64,000 bases of DNA, taken from Flaveria trinervia. Its lineage: Eukaryota; Streptophyta; Magnoliopsida; Asterales; Asteraceae. The position numbers were made by a program, and so were the translations under genes. The notes beneath the pieces are model-generated. The model saw nothing but the letters and a program-made list of their open reading frames with translations. It was not told where the DNA came from and did no database searches. Below are positions 45,836-58,694 of the stretch, piece by piece. Each line of letters starts with the position of its first letter. The first letter of the stretch is position 1. Where the stretch lies: positions 7,214,410 through 7,278,409 of the forward strand of contig CM046453.1 in the NCBI GenBank assembly GCA_025506515.1, read 5' to 3'.

Positions 45836-46450
45836 TCAACAATTCCAAATGAACGTCTGAAAACACAAATCTTCACCCACAGTCTCATCGGAAACATCCA
45901 CCGGAAAACCACCGACTTCCGCCGCCGTCCACGGTGGCGACAGCCACCCCTCCACCGAGTCCACCACCGTCACTCGACTCACCGATTCAGGCGAGTCAAC
46001 CCCATTCAAACTCGGCAACTCAACGATCTCCTCCAACTCATCACCGGAGCTCACAGAACCACCACCGTCACCGGCCGAAAACCCACCACCACCACTCGCC
46101 GGAGACCCAATCTCCACCATCGTCGCCGCCTTGGCCGCGGCGGCCCGAACGTCGCGTGGGGCGGCGGACGCCGGCACCGGCAGGAGGTGTTTGAGCTGCG
46201 GGAAGTTGAGCACGGCGGCGGCGCCTTTGACCGACAGGGCGGCGACGTCGTGGGCTCTGGCGGCCATCTCCGGCGACGGGAAGGTGCCCAGCCAGATGCG
46301 GGTTTTTTGGCGGGGTTGTCGGATTTCCGACACCCATTTGCCCCAACTGCGCATTCGAACGCCGCGGTACGGCGGAGGACGGTTGTTTTTGGTCGCCGGA
46401 GTAGGGTTCCGGCGGGGTTTGGTGGCCGGAGTTTGATCGGAATGTGCCAT
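45836..46450 (-). CDS. AP2/ERF transcription factor, DREB A-4 (TINY-like) group
   Basis: Single-exon gene of 204 aa; nuclear DNA-binding regulator. The AP2 domain lies at residues about 27-85: YRGVRMRSWGKWVSEIR, WLGTFPSPEMAARAHDVAA, LNFPQL. Val40 (domain position 14) marks the DREB class, whose members bind DRE/CRT (CCGAC) and sometimes GCC boxes. Position 19 is Gln45 where DREBs usually have Glu, and the usual EPRKKSR is QPRQKTR. After the domain, PRDVRAAAAKAA is the A-4 group extension. The acidic EEIVELPSL (140-148) and DSVEGWLSPPW (164-174) are group-typical C-terminal motifs. N-terminal basic stretches (KPRR, ATKNNRPP) may serve nuclear import. The gene is strongly GC-rich against AT-rich surroundings. 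The same region is also open in other frames because of its high GC. Exact orthology is not resolved. Confidence 0.94.
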   Translation of the reverse strand: MAHSDQTPATKPRRNPTPATKNNRPPPYRGVRMRSWGKWVSEIRQPRQKTRIWLGTFPSPEMAARAHDVAALSVKGAAAVLNFPQLKHLLPVPASAAPRDVRAAAAKAATMVEIGSPASGGGGFSAGDGGGSVSSGDELEEIVELPSLNGVDSPESVSRVTVVDSVEGWLSPPWTAAEVGGFPVDVSDETVGEDLCFQTFIWNC

Positions 46451-46484
46451 TGATGGTGGCCGGAGATGGGGGTGAAAGTTGTAG

Positions 46485-46491
46485 TTTATAG
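46485..46491 (-). promoter_or_regulatory. Possible TATA box of the AP2/ERF gene
   Basis: The minus strand reads CTATAAAC about 35 bp upstream of the ATG. If used, the 5' UTR would be very short, so another upstream start is possible. Confidence 0.3.
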
Positions 46492-47684
46492 AGGTGATTG
46501 ATGATGATTAATAGTGACCTTTAGCCTAACGGATGTGTACTTGTTGATATAATAAACTTTTTTTTTAGTAGTTAGTTTAATATGGTTTATTAAATGATGA
46601 ACGTGACGATATTTTAAGGATTAGTGTGTGAGACCGAGTGTTTAAATGAGTGAGTCGAAATTTATAAGGTTTGGTTTTAATTATTCGTAGACGGTTTTAT
46701 GGTTCGTATGCGTGATTTTAGTTTTTTAGATTATGGAATTTAAGAAATCTATAATTCTAGTTAGAAAAAGATAATGGTTTTGACTTTTAAAATGTATAAA
46801 TTACAAAAAGATGTTTCTTAATGTTTGGGATATTTTTTTTAAATGTTTTTACATTTAAAACATAATATTGTTATAAAATTTATAAATACTTATTTATAAA
46901 AATTCAAATAATATTTTATATAATTAATAGATACATAATAATCTATAAATTATTGTTGTCAATATTTATGAAACGGATAAAAGTCTATAAATTTAGTTAA
47001 ATTGATTAAACTTATCAATGAAGGTTTAATATTCTTAGACTATAGTATACCATGTTTAGAGGGCAATTTTGATTAAAGTTTACAAAGGAATTAAATGCTA
47101 AAGTGTTTTAAAATATAGCTAAAATGACAATTTTATTCTTTTAAAATACTTATATAAATAATATAGATACTTTATTCGAAGTGTTTGTGAACCAAAACAA
47201 GTAGATGGTTAGGCTGGTTTAAAATGTATTTGGTGTAGTTTATGGTTCGAAACTTAAAAAAAGCAGAGCATAACATTATTTTTTTCTTTTTCAATGGCAG
47301 TTTAACAAATATCAGGCCCTTCTCGATTTTTTAAAAGTTATACAAATTAAGCTTTTTAGAAAATTAAAAAAAAAAGTTTATAACCGCTAAACCACTAAAA
47401 ACAAATTGCATAATGTGAAATTTGGTCGGTTTAATTTGTCAAACCATAGTTTGCAGTTTAGTTTATTCTTCACAAACCTATTGAAGTGGAATATGAACAC
47501 CCTTGATTTTCAAACTCTACAATTCAAAATGACAACCTAACTAATTTACAATACAATATAGTTAAACAAACACGTGCATTCCATTTTCGGTGAGTCTAAA
47601 ACAGAAAAATAAGATATTTAAACATTTTTCATTTTATTTTAATTTTAAATAATAGTTCTTACATTTACATACCACCTATCTTGC
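46492..47684. other. Upstream region of the AP2/ERF gene, no gene seen
   Basis: AT-rich, with no ORF or repeat that I can support. Distal promoter elements may lie here. Confidence 0.55.
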
Positions 47685-47695
47685 ATTTACAACTA

Positions 47696-48366
47696 GGGTT
47701 GTTTACGAGCCGATCTGAATCGAGCGGATTTTTGCTCGTGTTACGATCGTTTCCAAACCGAACCGAGCCGATCGGCTCATTTACAACTGAGCGGAAAATC
47801 GAGCGAGCATTTTTTAACGAGCGTCGAACAAGCGCAAACGAGCGGTGAACAATTTATACAACTCAATTATCTTATGTGTCATACGATTTGTACTATAACG
47901 ACTAAGGTTTAATCACTTAAAAATCAACCACTTTTACATAAAATTTTCGTGTATGACAATACGTTGTGACTGACGATAAAACTAAGGGTATAACCGATAA
48001 TGCGGATAACATATTGCAGATAACTATAACGGTGAGAGTGGAAGATAATCGAAAAAATATATCTTAATGACTTAAGATTTCACTTTTATGTTTAATGTAT
48101 AAATTTTTATTAGGCCGATTGATCAACTATACATAACTATAATTATATATTTGTATATATAAGTCAAATGTACTAAAGTACTATGTATAAACTATATATA
48201 CATATTAATTCGAGCCGAACCGAACCGAACCGAGCGGACCTTTGCTCGTGCTTGGCTCGTTTACAAATCGATCTGAGCCAATCGGCTCGTTTACAACCGA
48301 ACAAAAATTTGAACTAGCATTTTTCGAACAAATTCCGAACGAACGTAAAGCGGTTTGAACATTCCT
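47696..48366. mobile_element. 671-bp element with direct terminal repeats and 11-bp TSD
   Basis: Flanked by the perfect direct repeat ATTTACAACTA (47685-47695 and 48367-48377). Both ends (47720-47850 and 48210-48352) carry related sequence in the same orientation: GAGCGGA..TTTGCTCGTG, CGATCTGAGCC, AATCGGCTCRTTTACAAC, GAACNAGC. This type (GGGTTGTTTACGAGCC start, runs of CGAACCGAACCGAGC) is a common dispersed plant repeat. The TSD length suggests a MULE-like element, but the direct orientation of the ends is unusual. Confidence 0.75.
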
Positions 48367-48377
48367 ATTTACAACTA

Positions 48378-51300
48378 TATAAAACCACCACTAGCTAGAC
48401 CACCTACATCATTTTTATTTATTTACAAATTATACCCTTCAAATTCTTTAAAAATATATATTCTTTTTCAATAACCATTCGATTATGTTTCGTATAAATA
48501 CAAATTTGAAAGAGTATAATACGTAATGTAACTTTAAAATAATAAATGGTTTTGTGTATCAAACCACAATTGTTAGAGCACCTGCTGGAGGATCAACGTG
48601 GTTAAGATGAATTATTTGAAGATTGTAACTAAATAATATAAATGGTGGTAATTGTGTAAAATTATTTGGATTGAAGTCGTTGGAATTAAAGCAGGGTAGA
48701 TTTATCGTTCTAAAGAAAGTGATCATAATAGTGTTTTCATCTTTCAAAAAATAGAAATTTCTATAGATATAAGATAAGGTAAGAGTAAAAATTATTATTA
48801 AAAAAAGCTACATAATAATCAATAAACAAAATGATATGTTCCATAGTGGATATAAGATAATAATAAAAAAATGATATATTGCTTAGAACTGTAAAGGGGC
48901 AAAAGTCAATAGATTAAAACATATATGAATAATCCTATAAGAAAGGCAAGACTTTGTATCTATAAAAACAACATAAATTAAAAATAAAGTAACATTACAT
49001 AACAGAATGTTAGTGTCGGACATGACATGACAAGAGAATATTATATCAAACTCTACATACGTTTCTATAGTAGTTAGAAGGTCTCGTCAATCTTATATGA
49101 TAATATAACGCCATGGTCATTGGTACACAACCCCGTTAATGATACACTATTGACACGTAACATATGTCCGTATGGCTTAGTACAAATCGTGAACATTTAA
49201 AATTTAAGTGTCGTGCTTTGTGGTTGAAAAAACCACAGTCAGTTGTCACGTCAAGACAACGAATTAAATCGTTTTTCTAACATTATTACAGCTTTTACAT
49301 TTTAGTTTCATACGTAATACCCATGCATCTCGGCAACTAAAACTAATAAAACAGACCTAGATACAGAGTCATCTTAGGCGAACCAAGAGCCACCATCGTT
49401 TATAAAATACCAGCATAGAAGCAACACATAAACACGAAAATCCCTAAAACAAAGAGGTGAGCAGATCTGTAAGTAACCACCAAAAATGGTCACCAAATAA
49501 AGACATCGGAGAAGAATGCGAGGTAGCAAAAACAAAAACGACGCTCATTAACACCAGCTGACAGGATTGTGGCAAGAGAACATGTCTCACTGGCTACTTA
49601 TCATCGTCCCTCCATGTCCCTCTTTCTAATTAAAATGACATAAATATACAAAGAGAAATCACAAAGGGGCGTAATCAGAGAAAACCCACAAATAGAAAAG
49701 CAAACTCCCTGACTCAACCCAGAGCATTTATGCTCTGAGTAAGACTCGAATGCAAGACCTTCTTATTTTTAATTGTTTTATGCATCATCTTAATCTCTTG
49801 AGCTAGGGATCATTTTTCATACTATTTAGATATTAACTTTTGCATAGATGGCTTTATATACATTATAATGCTAAATCTTTTCTTGAAGTTTGTTGCAGTC
49901 ATTAATGAATACAGATAGGCTAATGCATAATCATAACTATTCATTGTGTCATACGGATTCTGATGGATCAGAAGGAAAATGCAAAGTTCACAACATGGGT
50001 CAAAGCTTAATATGACATCGATAAGGGAACGAATGAGAATGTCGTAAGGAACTAAGAACGTGATCATGACAACATATCGAACGAAAGCGAATTGTGGCTT
50101 TCATATCTTGGTAAATAAGAGATCGATCTCGTAAGTCAATTCGTGGAAGGGCCTCTTCAACAATTAGCTTTTTGCATGTGTACCTTTTGAGACGTTACAT
50201 TTCATGCCATAATGTTACTCAAACAAATTAGTATTCTAAGGTCGTCATCATATCATTGTCACCCATTTCGTGCTAGTCACAGAGTGTTTACGGTTTTGTT
50301 TGGCCGCTTTTGACAAAAAATATGTATAGTCAAACTAAAAATAGTTAACTCCAAGTGAGATAAAAATATCAAATAGCTTAAAGTCGATCCTATGGTTCAG
50401 CCTAGATTTTTCGCTATGGTTTCTAATATAAACCGTAGAACGGTTTAAATAATTGCTTTTAATAGAATACCAGCAAATTAAGAAGCATCACATAAACCAT
50501 AGTTATAAACTTGTTGCAAAACCAAACCAATGATCAGTTGTTTGCAAAAGATCATCTTGTCTTTAAATTGCTCCAAACTTTTCACACTTGGGAAAATTTC
50601 ATCTTTTTTTTTTAACATAATGATGCAAATAGACATGACAGCATATCGTTTTGTATGGATCTATAAATCTCTCTTGTCTGCAAAGACATTATTTCTTGGG
50701 GAGTTTGTTGAGAATCAATTACATTGATGCACTCTGGTTTAAAGTAATGAGACTTCTCGGTATAGCAAGATGTAGAGATGTAATAAGCTCGGAACAAGCA
50801 TAGTTTAAACTAGCTCGAGCTTATATAAGAGCTTTATATAATTAACGAGACTGAGCTTGAACTTTATACATCGAATTTGACTATGCTCGCAAGCTGGAAA
50901 GAAACTATCATTTATATAATTTCATTTCGTATCTCCCTACTCTAAAATAAGGGTAATTAGGAGAAACACGTGTTATCATCACATTTCTACTCACCAAGTT
51001 TTTATGTTTTTTTCTTCTATTAAATAATCATATTAATTAGTAATCATATTATTTTATTCTTTTGTAGATTAATATAACTTTTTAATATATTAGAAAAAGA
51101 GATGTTTTTATTAGTGTTATTTCTAAAAGAAACAAATTTTTATAAAATATATTAAAATTAAGAATTATAATAGAAAAGTTTCTAAAAATGACATTTTCGT
51201 AAATGTTTTTTTGAAACAAACTTTCATTCTACTTATAATAAAGAAGATTTTTTATCATATTTTATATTAAAATATTTTTATAATTAATAAAATTTTATTT

Positions 51301-53880
51301 TATTTAATATTTTTTTATTCAACTCGTGTTATTATATATGTGTTTATTAAAGTAAATTTTAAATTATAAAGCTATACAACTGGTCTGCTAACTAGTTTGT
51401 GGCATAATACTCTGGCCCAAGCATAGCTACAACTCGTTTATACCTAATTGGCCATAACAATTGCCAAATGCTTAGATCCCAACAAGATCTCAGTTTAGGC
51501 CCAAATATGACCCAAATTGATGCAGAAATTTATTTTAGAGGATTTTTGTTGCATTTTGGTACAATAAGTTTTGCCATAGAGAAACTCCTGTGTGGATTTC
51601 ACAAAATTTTTTTAACGACGACTAAGGAGATATGTTAGTGGTAAAGTGGTATAGTCATTAAGCACACCGTATGATTTTAATCATACAGAGCATAAGTATA
51701 GCGATTTAAGAAATATAAAGTAGAGTGTGTATTCACTGGTAAAAAACTAAACAAACATTGTATCGGGCACTCTTTTTACATACAACATTCTTAGGGGAAA
51801 TTATATTAAAAGTACTACCACGCCATTTATCCGAAGTTGGTTGTTTTAGGCCAAAATAATTACGAAAAGAATGAGGGCGAAACCCAGAATTACACAAGTG
51901 AAAAAGGGCTATTTGCAAGAAAAGATAGCTAAAATTAGTTAAATTCTAATTTTAGGTAAAAACATGAGTTTCAAAAACTTTAGTTTATTGATAACCTTCG
52001 ACCTTAACCTATTTCTAGATGCCAAAGCACTGTCTCCCGAATGTCAATCATCACTTGTAAAGTGATAGTCTCTATGAGTTAACTTAAGTATGAAAATTTT
52101 AGAAGTTAAAAAAAAATAGGAATTAGATTTTAGAGTTAATTTTAAATTTGCTCTCTAAGTTTTAACAAAATTAACTATTTTCTTTTAAAAAATTAAAAAT
52201 ATCAGTTTACATTCAAAAGTTTATAAATTATTTTAGTTTCATTTCAAAAGATTTCTTAATTTGGATTTAAATTAAAACAATTAATAACACTTTTGGATTG
52301 AAATTGAAACACGTTATGGAAATTTTGAAGGGAAATTGATTTTTATAATCTTTGAAAGGAAAATGATTATTTTTGTAATACTTTAGGAAGTAAATTCAAA
52401 CTTAACTCTAGATTTTAATAATCTAAACTATGAACAGTTAACTGATAATAACTTATAATGACAACTGATCATTGACATTCTTAATTTACACTTTAGTTGT
52501 AAAGATAGATGGGTTGGGTAACAATCATGTAAAAATAGGTCTTTTTGACATGTTTTTACTATTTTAAATCGTTTTCAGTTCTAACCAAATCTTATAATCT
52601 TATATTTTTATCTATTGGGTTGGTAAGTAGCAACCCAAATATTGATATGTTTTCCCTCATGGGTTAAAATTGCCCACTTGTACCGTTGGTGCATTCATAT
52701 TGTGATAACAATTAGAGGTTGGACACTTGGACTAATGGCATTGGCATGGGGTCATTCGACCCAACAGATTTTAGCATCGACCTCAAAAAAAATTATCATT
52801 GATCCCATAACTTTTGTGGCATTGTCCTCTATAAAATAATAAAATTTGGTTTAAGATTTTAAATTTTGAAAATATAACGCTAAATGCTATTTTAAACTAG
52901 TTAACGAACATGAAACTATTATAAACAATTAGTTAAGCAGATCATAGAGAACTGATTTCAAACCGACGTGTTGAGTCCAGTTGGAACCGCTTTGGAACGA
53001 AACTGGTTTGACAATCGGTCGGTTGGTCGAGTTGGGTCGGCGATTTTGATTTTCAAACCTTTTTTTCCATCTCTGCTAAGTTACATCTGCTTTCTTATCT
53101 ATAGTTGGATTTTTATTATCTTATTTTTCTTGATTGGTAGGTTGCTTATAACCAAATCTTTATACATTGCAAACCAAACAAGATTAGTCTATTAAATTGC
53201 AAATAAAATTCTAATTCTTTTTGTATATTTCAATGTCAAAAAAGATATATTCAAATTCTAGTTCATCTGATATATTTTAGTTATAACTCCTTTATATTCT
53301 AGTTATTTTGATAACTACAATTATTAAAGACATTTTAAAACTTTTATCACTACCCCCACATCCATCACGGGACCATTGCCACTACTAGATTATAATTTCT
53401 TTAATATACTTGCAAACCAAACACAATTATTTTGTTGAGATGCCATTGAGTTTTTATATATTCAAATTTTAATTTACTTGACGTATAATTCTAACATTTA
53501 AAATTTTGATTTCTTTTTAGTTTATAACTAATTTAAAACATACTATAAACCAAAAGCATTTATGACATATCATATATCTATTAACATCATAAGATATATT
53601 TCTTCTTATATTTGATGTCACGAGTCAACAAGATAGACCCACCACTTCATTGATTGTTACAAACGGGCCAACCCACTTCATTTATATAAAAAAAAGAATC
53701 AAACAAAAAGACCCCATAAAGCAAATAGGCCCACCACTACACATCTTTCAAATCAATATAAAGCCTAAAGGCATAAATCACACATATAACATGTTACAAC
53801 AAAACATTAAACTCCATTGATTTCCCATAAATTAAAAAACAAATAGAAAAGGAAAGAAAAACATATAAATTGCTTTTCTT
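48378..53880. other. Intergenic region between repeats and the aquaporin, no gene seen
   Basis: AT-rich, no credible ORF. GAGCACCTGCTGGAGGATC near 48574 looks like one end of a MITE without a visible partner. A/B-box relic at 49735-49808. Short open frames at 50530-50727, 52642-52839 and 52968-53195 lack protein-like composition. Confidence 0.55.
49735..49808 (-). repeat. SINE-like (tRNA-derived) relic
   Basis: Minus strand TAGCTCAAGAGATT, then GCATTCGAGTCTTACTC; A/B-box-like pair at tRNA spacing. Confidence 0.4.
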
Positions 53881-53883
53881 CCT

Positions 53884-53889
53884 TTTATT
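53884..53889 (-). terminator. Possible polyadenylation signal of the aquaporin gene
   Basis: AATAAA on the minus strand, 33 nt after the stop codon. Confidence 0.5.
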
Positions 53890-53921
53890 ACAATCCCAAA
53901 TTGATCTCTTCACAATAACAT

Positions 53922-55183
53922 TTAAAACTCACTAGAAAGGGGAGCATGTTCATGGGTCATAAACACATTGGGGTAGATGACTCCAGCTAAGCCACCACCG
54001 ATGAGAGGTCCAACCCAGTAGACCCAGTGCCCAGAGAAATCACCACTGGCCACAGCGGGTCCGAAGGATCGGGCTGGGTTCATTGATCCACCAGAGAACG
54101 GGCCTGCAGCCAAAATGTTGGCACCAACAATGAGACCAATGGCGAGGGGTGCGATTGTGCCTAATGCACCTTTCTTAGGGTCACATGCGGTGGCGTATAC
54201 GGTGTAAACCAATGCGAAAGTGATTATGATCTCCATCACAACTCCTTGGATCTCTCCAACACCTGCGGCAACTGCATGGATAGGCACTGCCTGAAAAAGA
54301 AAATGTATGGTGGTATAAGTATATGTGCATAATGCACAATCCTTTTTGCTTGTTTAATTGGTATCGTGAGTGTGACCCATCAATATCCTACTAAAAGTTG
54401 TTTATAAACAAAAATTTCAAAATTTTCTACTAAAGGACTAAACGGTTGTTTGTTTCTCAAATATGGTAATTTCAACCAATCTGCTGATTACCTAGTTATT
54501 GGGTTATATTTAACTATAACATGTCGTTGTAACAAGTCAAATGGTTTAGAAGTTGTAAAACTCAATTTATTCAAAGGCTTTGCGTAACTATAGTTTAATT
54601 TACTAATTACCTCAAAGATTCTTAATAAGCCCGATCCAATCCTTTTTAACCCATATTATATCTAATTCGTTTTGACTTGTTATCCATTCCCATAGCGACT
54701 AATGTTTTTCACTTACTAGGCCTCCGGTGACGAAGCTAAGAAGGTAGCACGCGACAGTGGAGCCAAGGAGTTGGGCAATCCAGTAAAAGATGCCAGTCAG
54801 AATAGTAATCTGACCACCAACAGCCAATCCAAAAGTGACAGCTGGATTCACATGGCCACCAGAGATGTGGCAGCGATGGAAACCGCCACAAAGAGTGCAA
54901 GCCCATGGCAGATCGCAATAGCCACCAGACCAGGTGGGTCAAGGGCCGCGTCCGTGGTCAACTTGGCTGCACATTTTCACAAAATCACAACAATTACATT
55001 AAAAAAAACGTAAAAGTACATGGTAAATAATAATAATTATGATAATAATATGTTACCGTAAGCAATGGCGGATCCAACACCGGCAAACACGAAGAGGAGG
55101 GTGGAGATGAACTCTGCAATGTAGCATTTGATGGAGCTTAAGCTAAAGGAATCATCGAAACGACCAAATGCAATTCCAGGCAT
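53922..55183 (-). pseudogene. TIP2: TIP2 (delta-type) tonoplast aquaporin gene with a one-base deletion
   Basis: Vacuolar-membrane channel of the MIP family, passing water and often ammonia. Minus-strand exons: 55057-55183, 54717-54966, 53922-54290, with GT-AG introns at the usual TIP positions. Exon 1 starts MPGIAFGRFDDSFSLSSIK; exon 3 carries the second NPA (GGSMNPARSFGPA) and ends near HEHAPLSSEF. Exon 2 is 250 nt, but 251 are needed to stay in frame. The break is at about 54864-54870, where GCCACATCTC stands for the family GCC-AAC-ATC-TCT. As read, translation stops at 54848-54850, before the first NPA. After the gap the alternate frame continues perfectly to the exon end. With one base restored in thought, length would be about 248 aa, normal for TIP2. 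Because everything else is intact (splice sites, TATA, AATAAA), a sequencing error or a very young null allele are both possible. Confidence 0.93.
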
Positions 55184-55288
55184 TTTTGTTTTCAAAATTT
55201 AAATTAATTAATTAATTAAAGAAGTTATGAGAGTGAAAGAAGATATGAGGAGAATTGGAGTTGTGGTTTGCAAGTGACAATAAGCCCC

Positions 55289-55296
55289 TTTTTATA
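55289..55296 (-). promoter_or_regulatory. TATA box of the aquaporin gene
   Basis: The minus strand reads ATTATAAAAAGGGGC about 106 bp upstream of the ATG, a normal distance for a plant TATA plus 5' UTR. Confidence 0.7.
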
Positions 55297-55299
55297 ATG

Positions 55300-58200
55300 A
55301 AAATTCCGGATATAAATAATACTAATTTAATAGGTTTAAAAATTACATATAATAAATAAACATAGGGTTGCGCTAAGGTACTCGGTTGTTATATGTATTA
55401 TATATTTTTATAATACATTCTAATAATAACATGTTATTTTTTTTATTTAAGGCGTGAATGATTTAAATTCTATAAGTTGTAAGTAAAAATGGTTATTGGT
55501 AATATTAGAAGTTGTTTTTAAAAAATCTGCCCCACATGTTAAATAGGCGCTTGAAAAGTGCAATTGTCCTTATATAGACGTTTAATAAATGAAACAACAC
55601 TTAAAACGGACATATACACAATCAAACAACCTTGAGTGTTTAAACAACCTAACAAACGTTTAAATGTGTGTGACTGTTTTTAAGTAAGCGAATAGGCGTT
55701 TTTATTTTTGTTAAAGTATAAACATCAATCGAACTAATAGTGGTGCAATTAACAATAAAAGGCTAACTCATGAGTATTATTCACTATGTTTGGAAGAAAA
55801 GTAGCCAATTAAGATCGGTTTGGTGTCACAATAAAGATAATGATTAACTAAAGATTTAAATTTGACATTATTAGCAACATTATTTTAAATAGTTGATGAA
55901 CATAGTTAAATATTTCTTTTTGAATATTTTATTTAAAATATGTGGATAATAGATGTTTGTAGATAGAAAGGAATATCATGTTGTCTATGCAAATATGTGG
56001 GGGTGGGATCCTGGCTGTCAATAACATGCTTCTCGTGGAAGTGTCTAGAACTCAATTTTTTTAAAAATAGTTATACGTGTCATATTGTGTTTGTCGCATC
56101 AATCTCTCAATGGGTATATCCTTAGGATATATTTGATCAATGATCATAATTTGTGAATTTTGATTAAATAGATGAGTGTAAGAAACCCTTAGAAGAAGTA
56201 AGAGGTTTTCGAACTCTAGGGGTACGGCTAGATATTCTGATTTAATAATCAAGGATAACTGATAATTGAATGTTTGATGTATGTCAGTATGTGATGATAA
56301 CATTAGCATCAATACTCTTTTTCTTTTTGTTAGGATTAAGTTTTGGATGCTCGGATGTTACTTACTTGACATTAGAATTTTCGTTTCAAGCGAGTCATGT
56401 TAATAATGATAACTTGCAACAAGTGTAGTTAAGAGTTACATTGAGATTTTTTAGGTAATCATGGTTATTAAAAATAATAAACCGTATAGTATTATTTAGA
56501 AAGAGTAACTGAATTCTTTAGTAGAATTTAATATACATTTCTTTCTTTGTTGCTTTGTTTTGAAATGCAACATGTGTAGATATATCTTTTCTACATTTGT
56601 TCAAAAATCTTGAGAATGGAAGTTAAAAAATCTCAAGGATTAGTAGAAAAACCTACATGTACATTACATATAAAACGTGAAAAAATTAAAAAAGAATTAA
56701 AAGATCAGTCGACTCTACATCATGTATACCAAATCTGCCTAACACAAACGTGATACATGGAATTGCGTACATTACATATAAAACGTGAAAAAATTTTAAA
56801 ATGAATTAAAAGGTCAGTCGACTCTACATCATATATACCAAATCTGCCTAACACAAACGTAATGCATGAAATCGCTTGTCTAATTGGAAGATTGTGCAAG
56901 TTTATAAGTAATCCTGATACTTATCATCTAGTGACAATAAGGAGTGCATTTAAATAGTTAAAAAGTGAGATCACAATTCAAACGACTATTCAAGAAACTC
57001 CAAATAGTAATTCCAACATTATCCACGTGAAAGGTATTGGAACATAATGAATACAGAATACCCCATTGTAATAACATGTTTTGAGAATATTGGTTTTAGA
57101 TGAGAGAAGAACATCATCGTATTGAATTATTGATTGATAAGAGAGAACGGATGTTGTAATTCATGTAATGGTTTCGATATAAAATACCTCATTAAGAACA
57201 ATGAGCCGAGGAGAATGGGGGCTTGTTTGTGACCCCTTAGATAAACCCACATCACATTTTCTATAAGAGTGATATCAAACTCATATAAACCACACCTTAA
57301 ATATAATAAGTTGTCTGAAAACATTGGTTGGAGATAAGAACATGACTTCACAATTAATAGGGATATTTAATACATAACTTTTTTAGATAACAAACTTATA
57401 TAGGAGCTGCCTAGGGGAGGGAAGGTAGGGGCAACCGTCCAGGATTCAATCTCTTAAGGGGCGCACAATTTAAAAGAACCTTATTATATATATATATATA
57501 AACGATGGTTTCTTATAAACGTTTATTTTTTGTGAAAGCCACAAAAGCTTTTTTTTATACATGTGTAAACATACATAAAATATCTCATGTTTTCTATACA
57601 TGTGGAAAAAGAGTTATCATACTTTCACAAATAATAAATGATAACAATTATTTTTGTGAAAACTCTGAAACTTTTTTACACATATGTACATTAGTTGTTT
57701 TTTACATAGCATGTGTAAACGTGTATAACAAAATAATTCTCAGTGTTCTTATGATAAAAAGTTTTCATTTAATATTTTCCTTATATATGTGTGATTCTTA
57801 AAAGATTCATCTATATTACTGATTCATTACACATCTTAAATAACTTATTACATACTTTAAATTAGTCAATTTAATCCAAATATAATTTGAGTTAAATCAT
57901 ATAACTTCTTTAATTAGCTCACAACACAAATAATATAAACGTATTAAAAAATTCATTAGAGACCATTTTTTAGCTCGTACCAACCTTCTAAATACTCAAC
58001 ACCAGTCCTAATCATATATAACTACCAAAGAGAAGTGAGAGTACAAAAGTATAAATACACATAAGAAGAGGAGAAAAATAAGACAAAATTTTCACTTGTG
58101 ATATCAACAAGGAAAAAGATAAACATTGGCGGTGCATTGATGAAAACTAAAATCGGATGAATCTTCTTGAAAGTAATGTGAGTGACATAAATTTAAGATA

Positions 58201-58515
58201 GAAGAAGAATTATTTTATGAAGTAATAAATGCCCCTAGTTCTTAATTTATCATGAAAAATGTAGTCATTCGTTTATTAAGACGTACAACCGTTAACCGTT
58301 ATGGATATATATGTTGAAAATTAATTTGTTAAAAAATAAATAAGGATATAATTTCGATTCGTACAAATATAAAGAGCAAGGCATTAAAATTAAAATTAGT
58401 AAATGCATAAATAAATAAATGAAGATAAAGATAAAAGCTAGTGTCTATAAATAAATATAGTAAAATCAAATAATTGTTAGATGCTTAAGCGCATAACCAA
58501 AAATTAGACACGTTA
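55300..58515. other. Upstream intergenic region, no gene seen
   Basis: AT-rich. It contains the 108-bp duplication at 56659-56874, a short (TA)n run at 57483-57500 and a decayed-repeat-like stretch at 57400-57480 (CTAGGGGAGGGAAGGTAGGG). Confidence 0.55.
56659..56874. repeat. 108-bp tandem duplication
   Basis: Units 56659-56766 and 56767-56874 both start GTACATTACATATAAAACGT and contain GGTCAGTCGACTCTACATCA or near matches; identity about 90% by eye. Confidence 0.88.
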
Positions 58516-58516
58516 A

Positions 58517-58691
58517 TAAAGCTTATTGGTTGTTTGTCAGCATCTGAATCAGGCTTTTAATAACTCAACTGTTTGAATTGTTCGGCACTTAATGATTCAG
58601 ACTGTTTATTTCGCAAGCAAATGTCTGAATGGTTCAGACATTTGCATCTGAATGGTTAAACATTGTACAAATATTGAATGGTTAAGAGGTC
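58517..58691. repeat. Outer repeat flanking the second MITE, left part
   Basis: GGTTGTTTGTCAGC, TTCGCAAGCAAATGTCTGAA and GAATGGTTAAGAGGT match the flank at 25104-25209 and 37529-37740. The right flank continues after 59497 (TTTGAATGGTTAAGAACG). Confidence 0.65.
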
Positions 58692-58694
58692 TAA

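Noticed and set aside
45818..46453. 211-codon plus-strand frame opposite the AP2/ERF gene
   Set aside because: Open only because the AP2 gene is GC-rich; Arg/His/Pro-rich translation without a domain.
54736..55013. Frames in aquaporin exon 2 on both strands
   Set aside because: Wrong-frame readings of the TIP exon; the minus-strand one partly reflects the one-base deletion.
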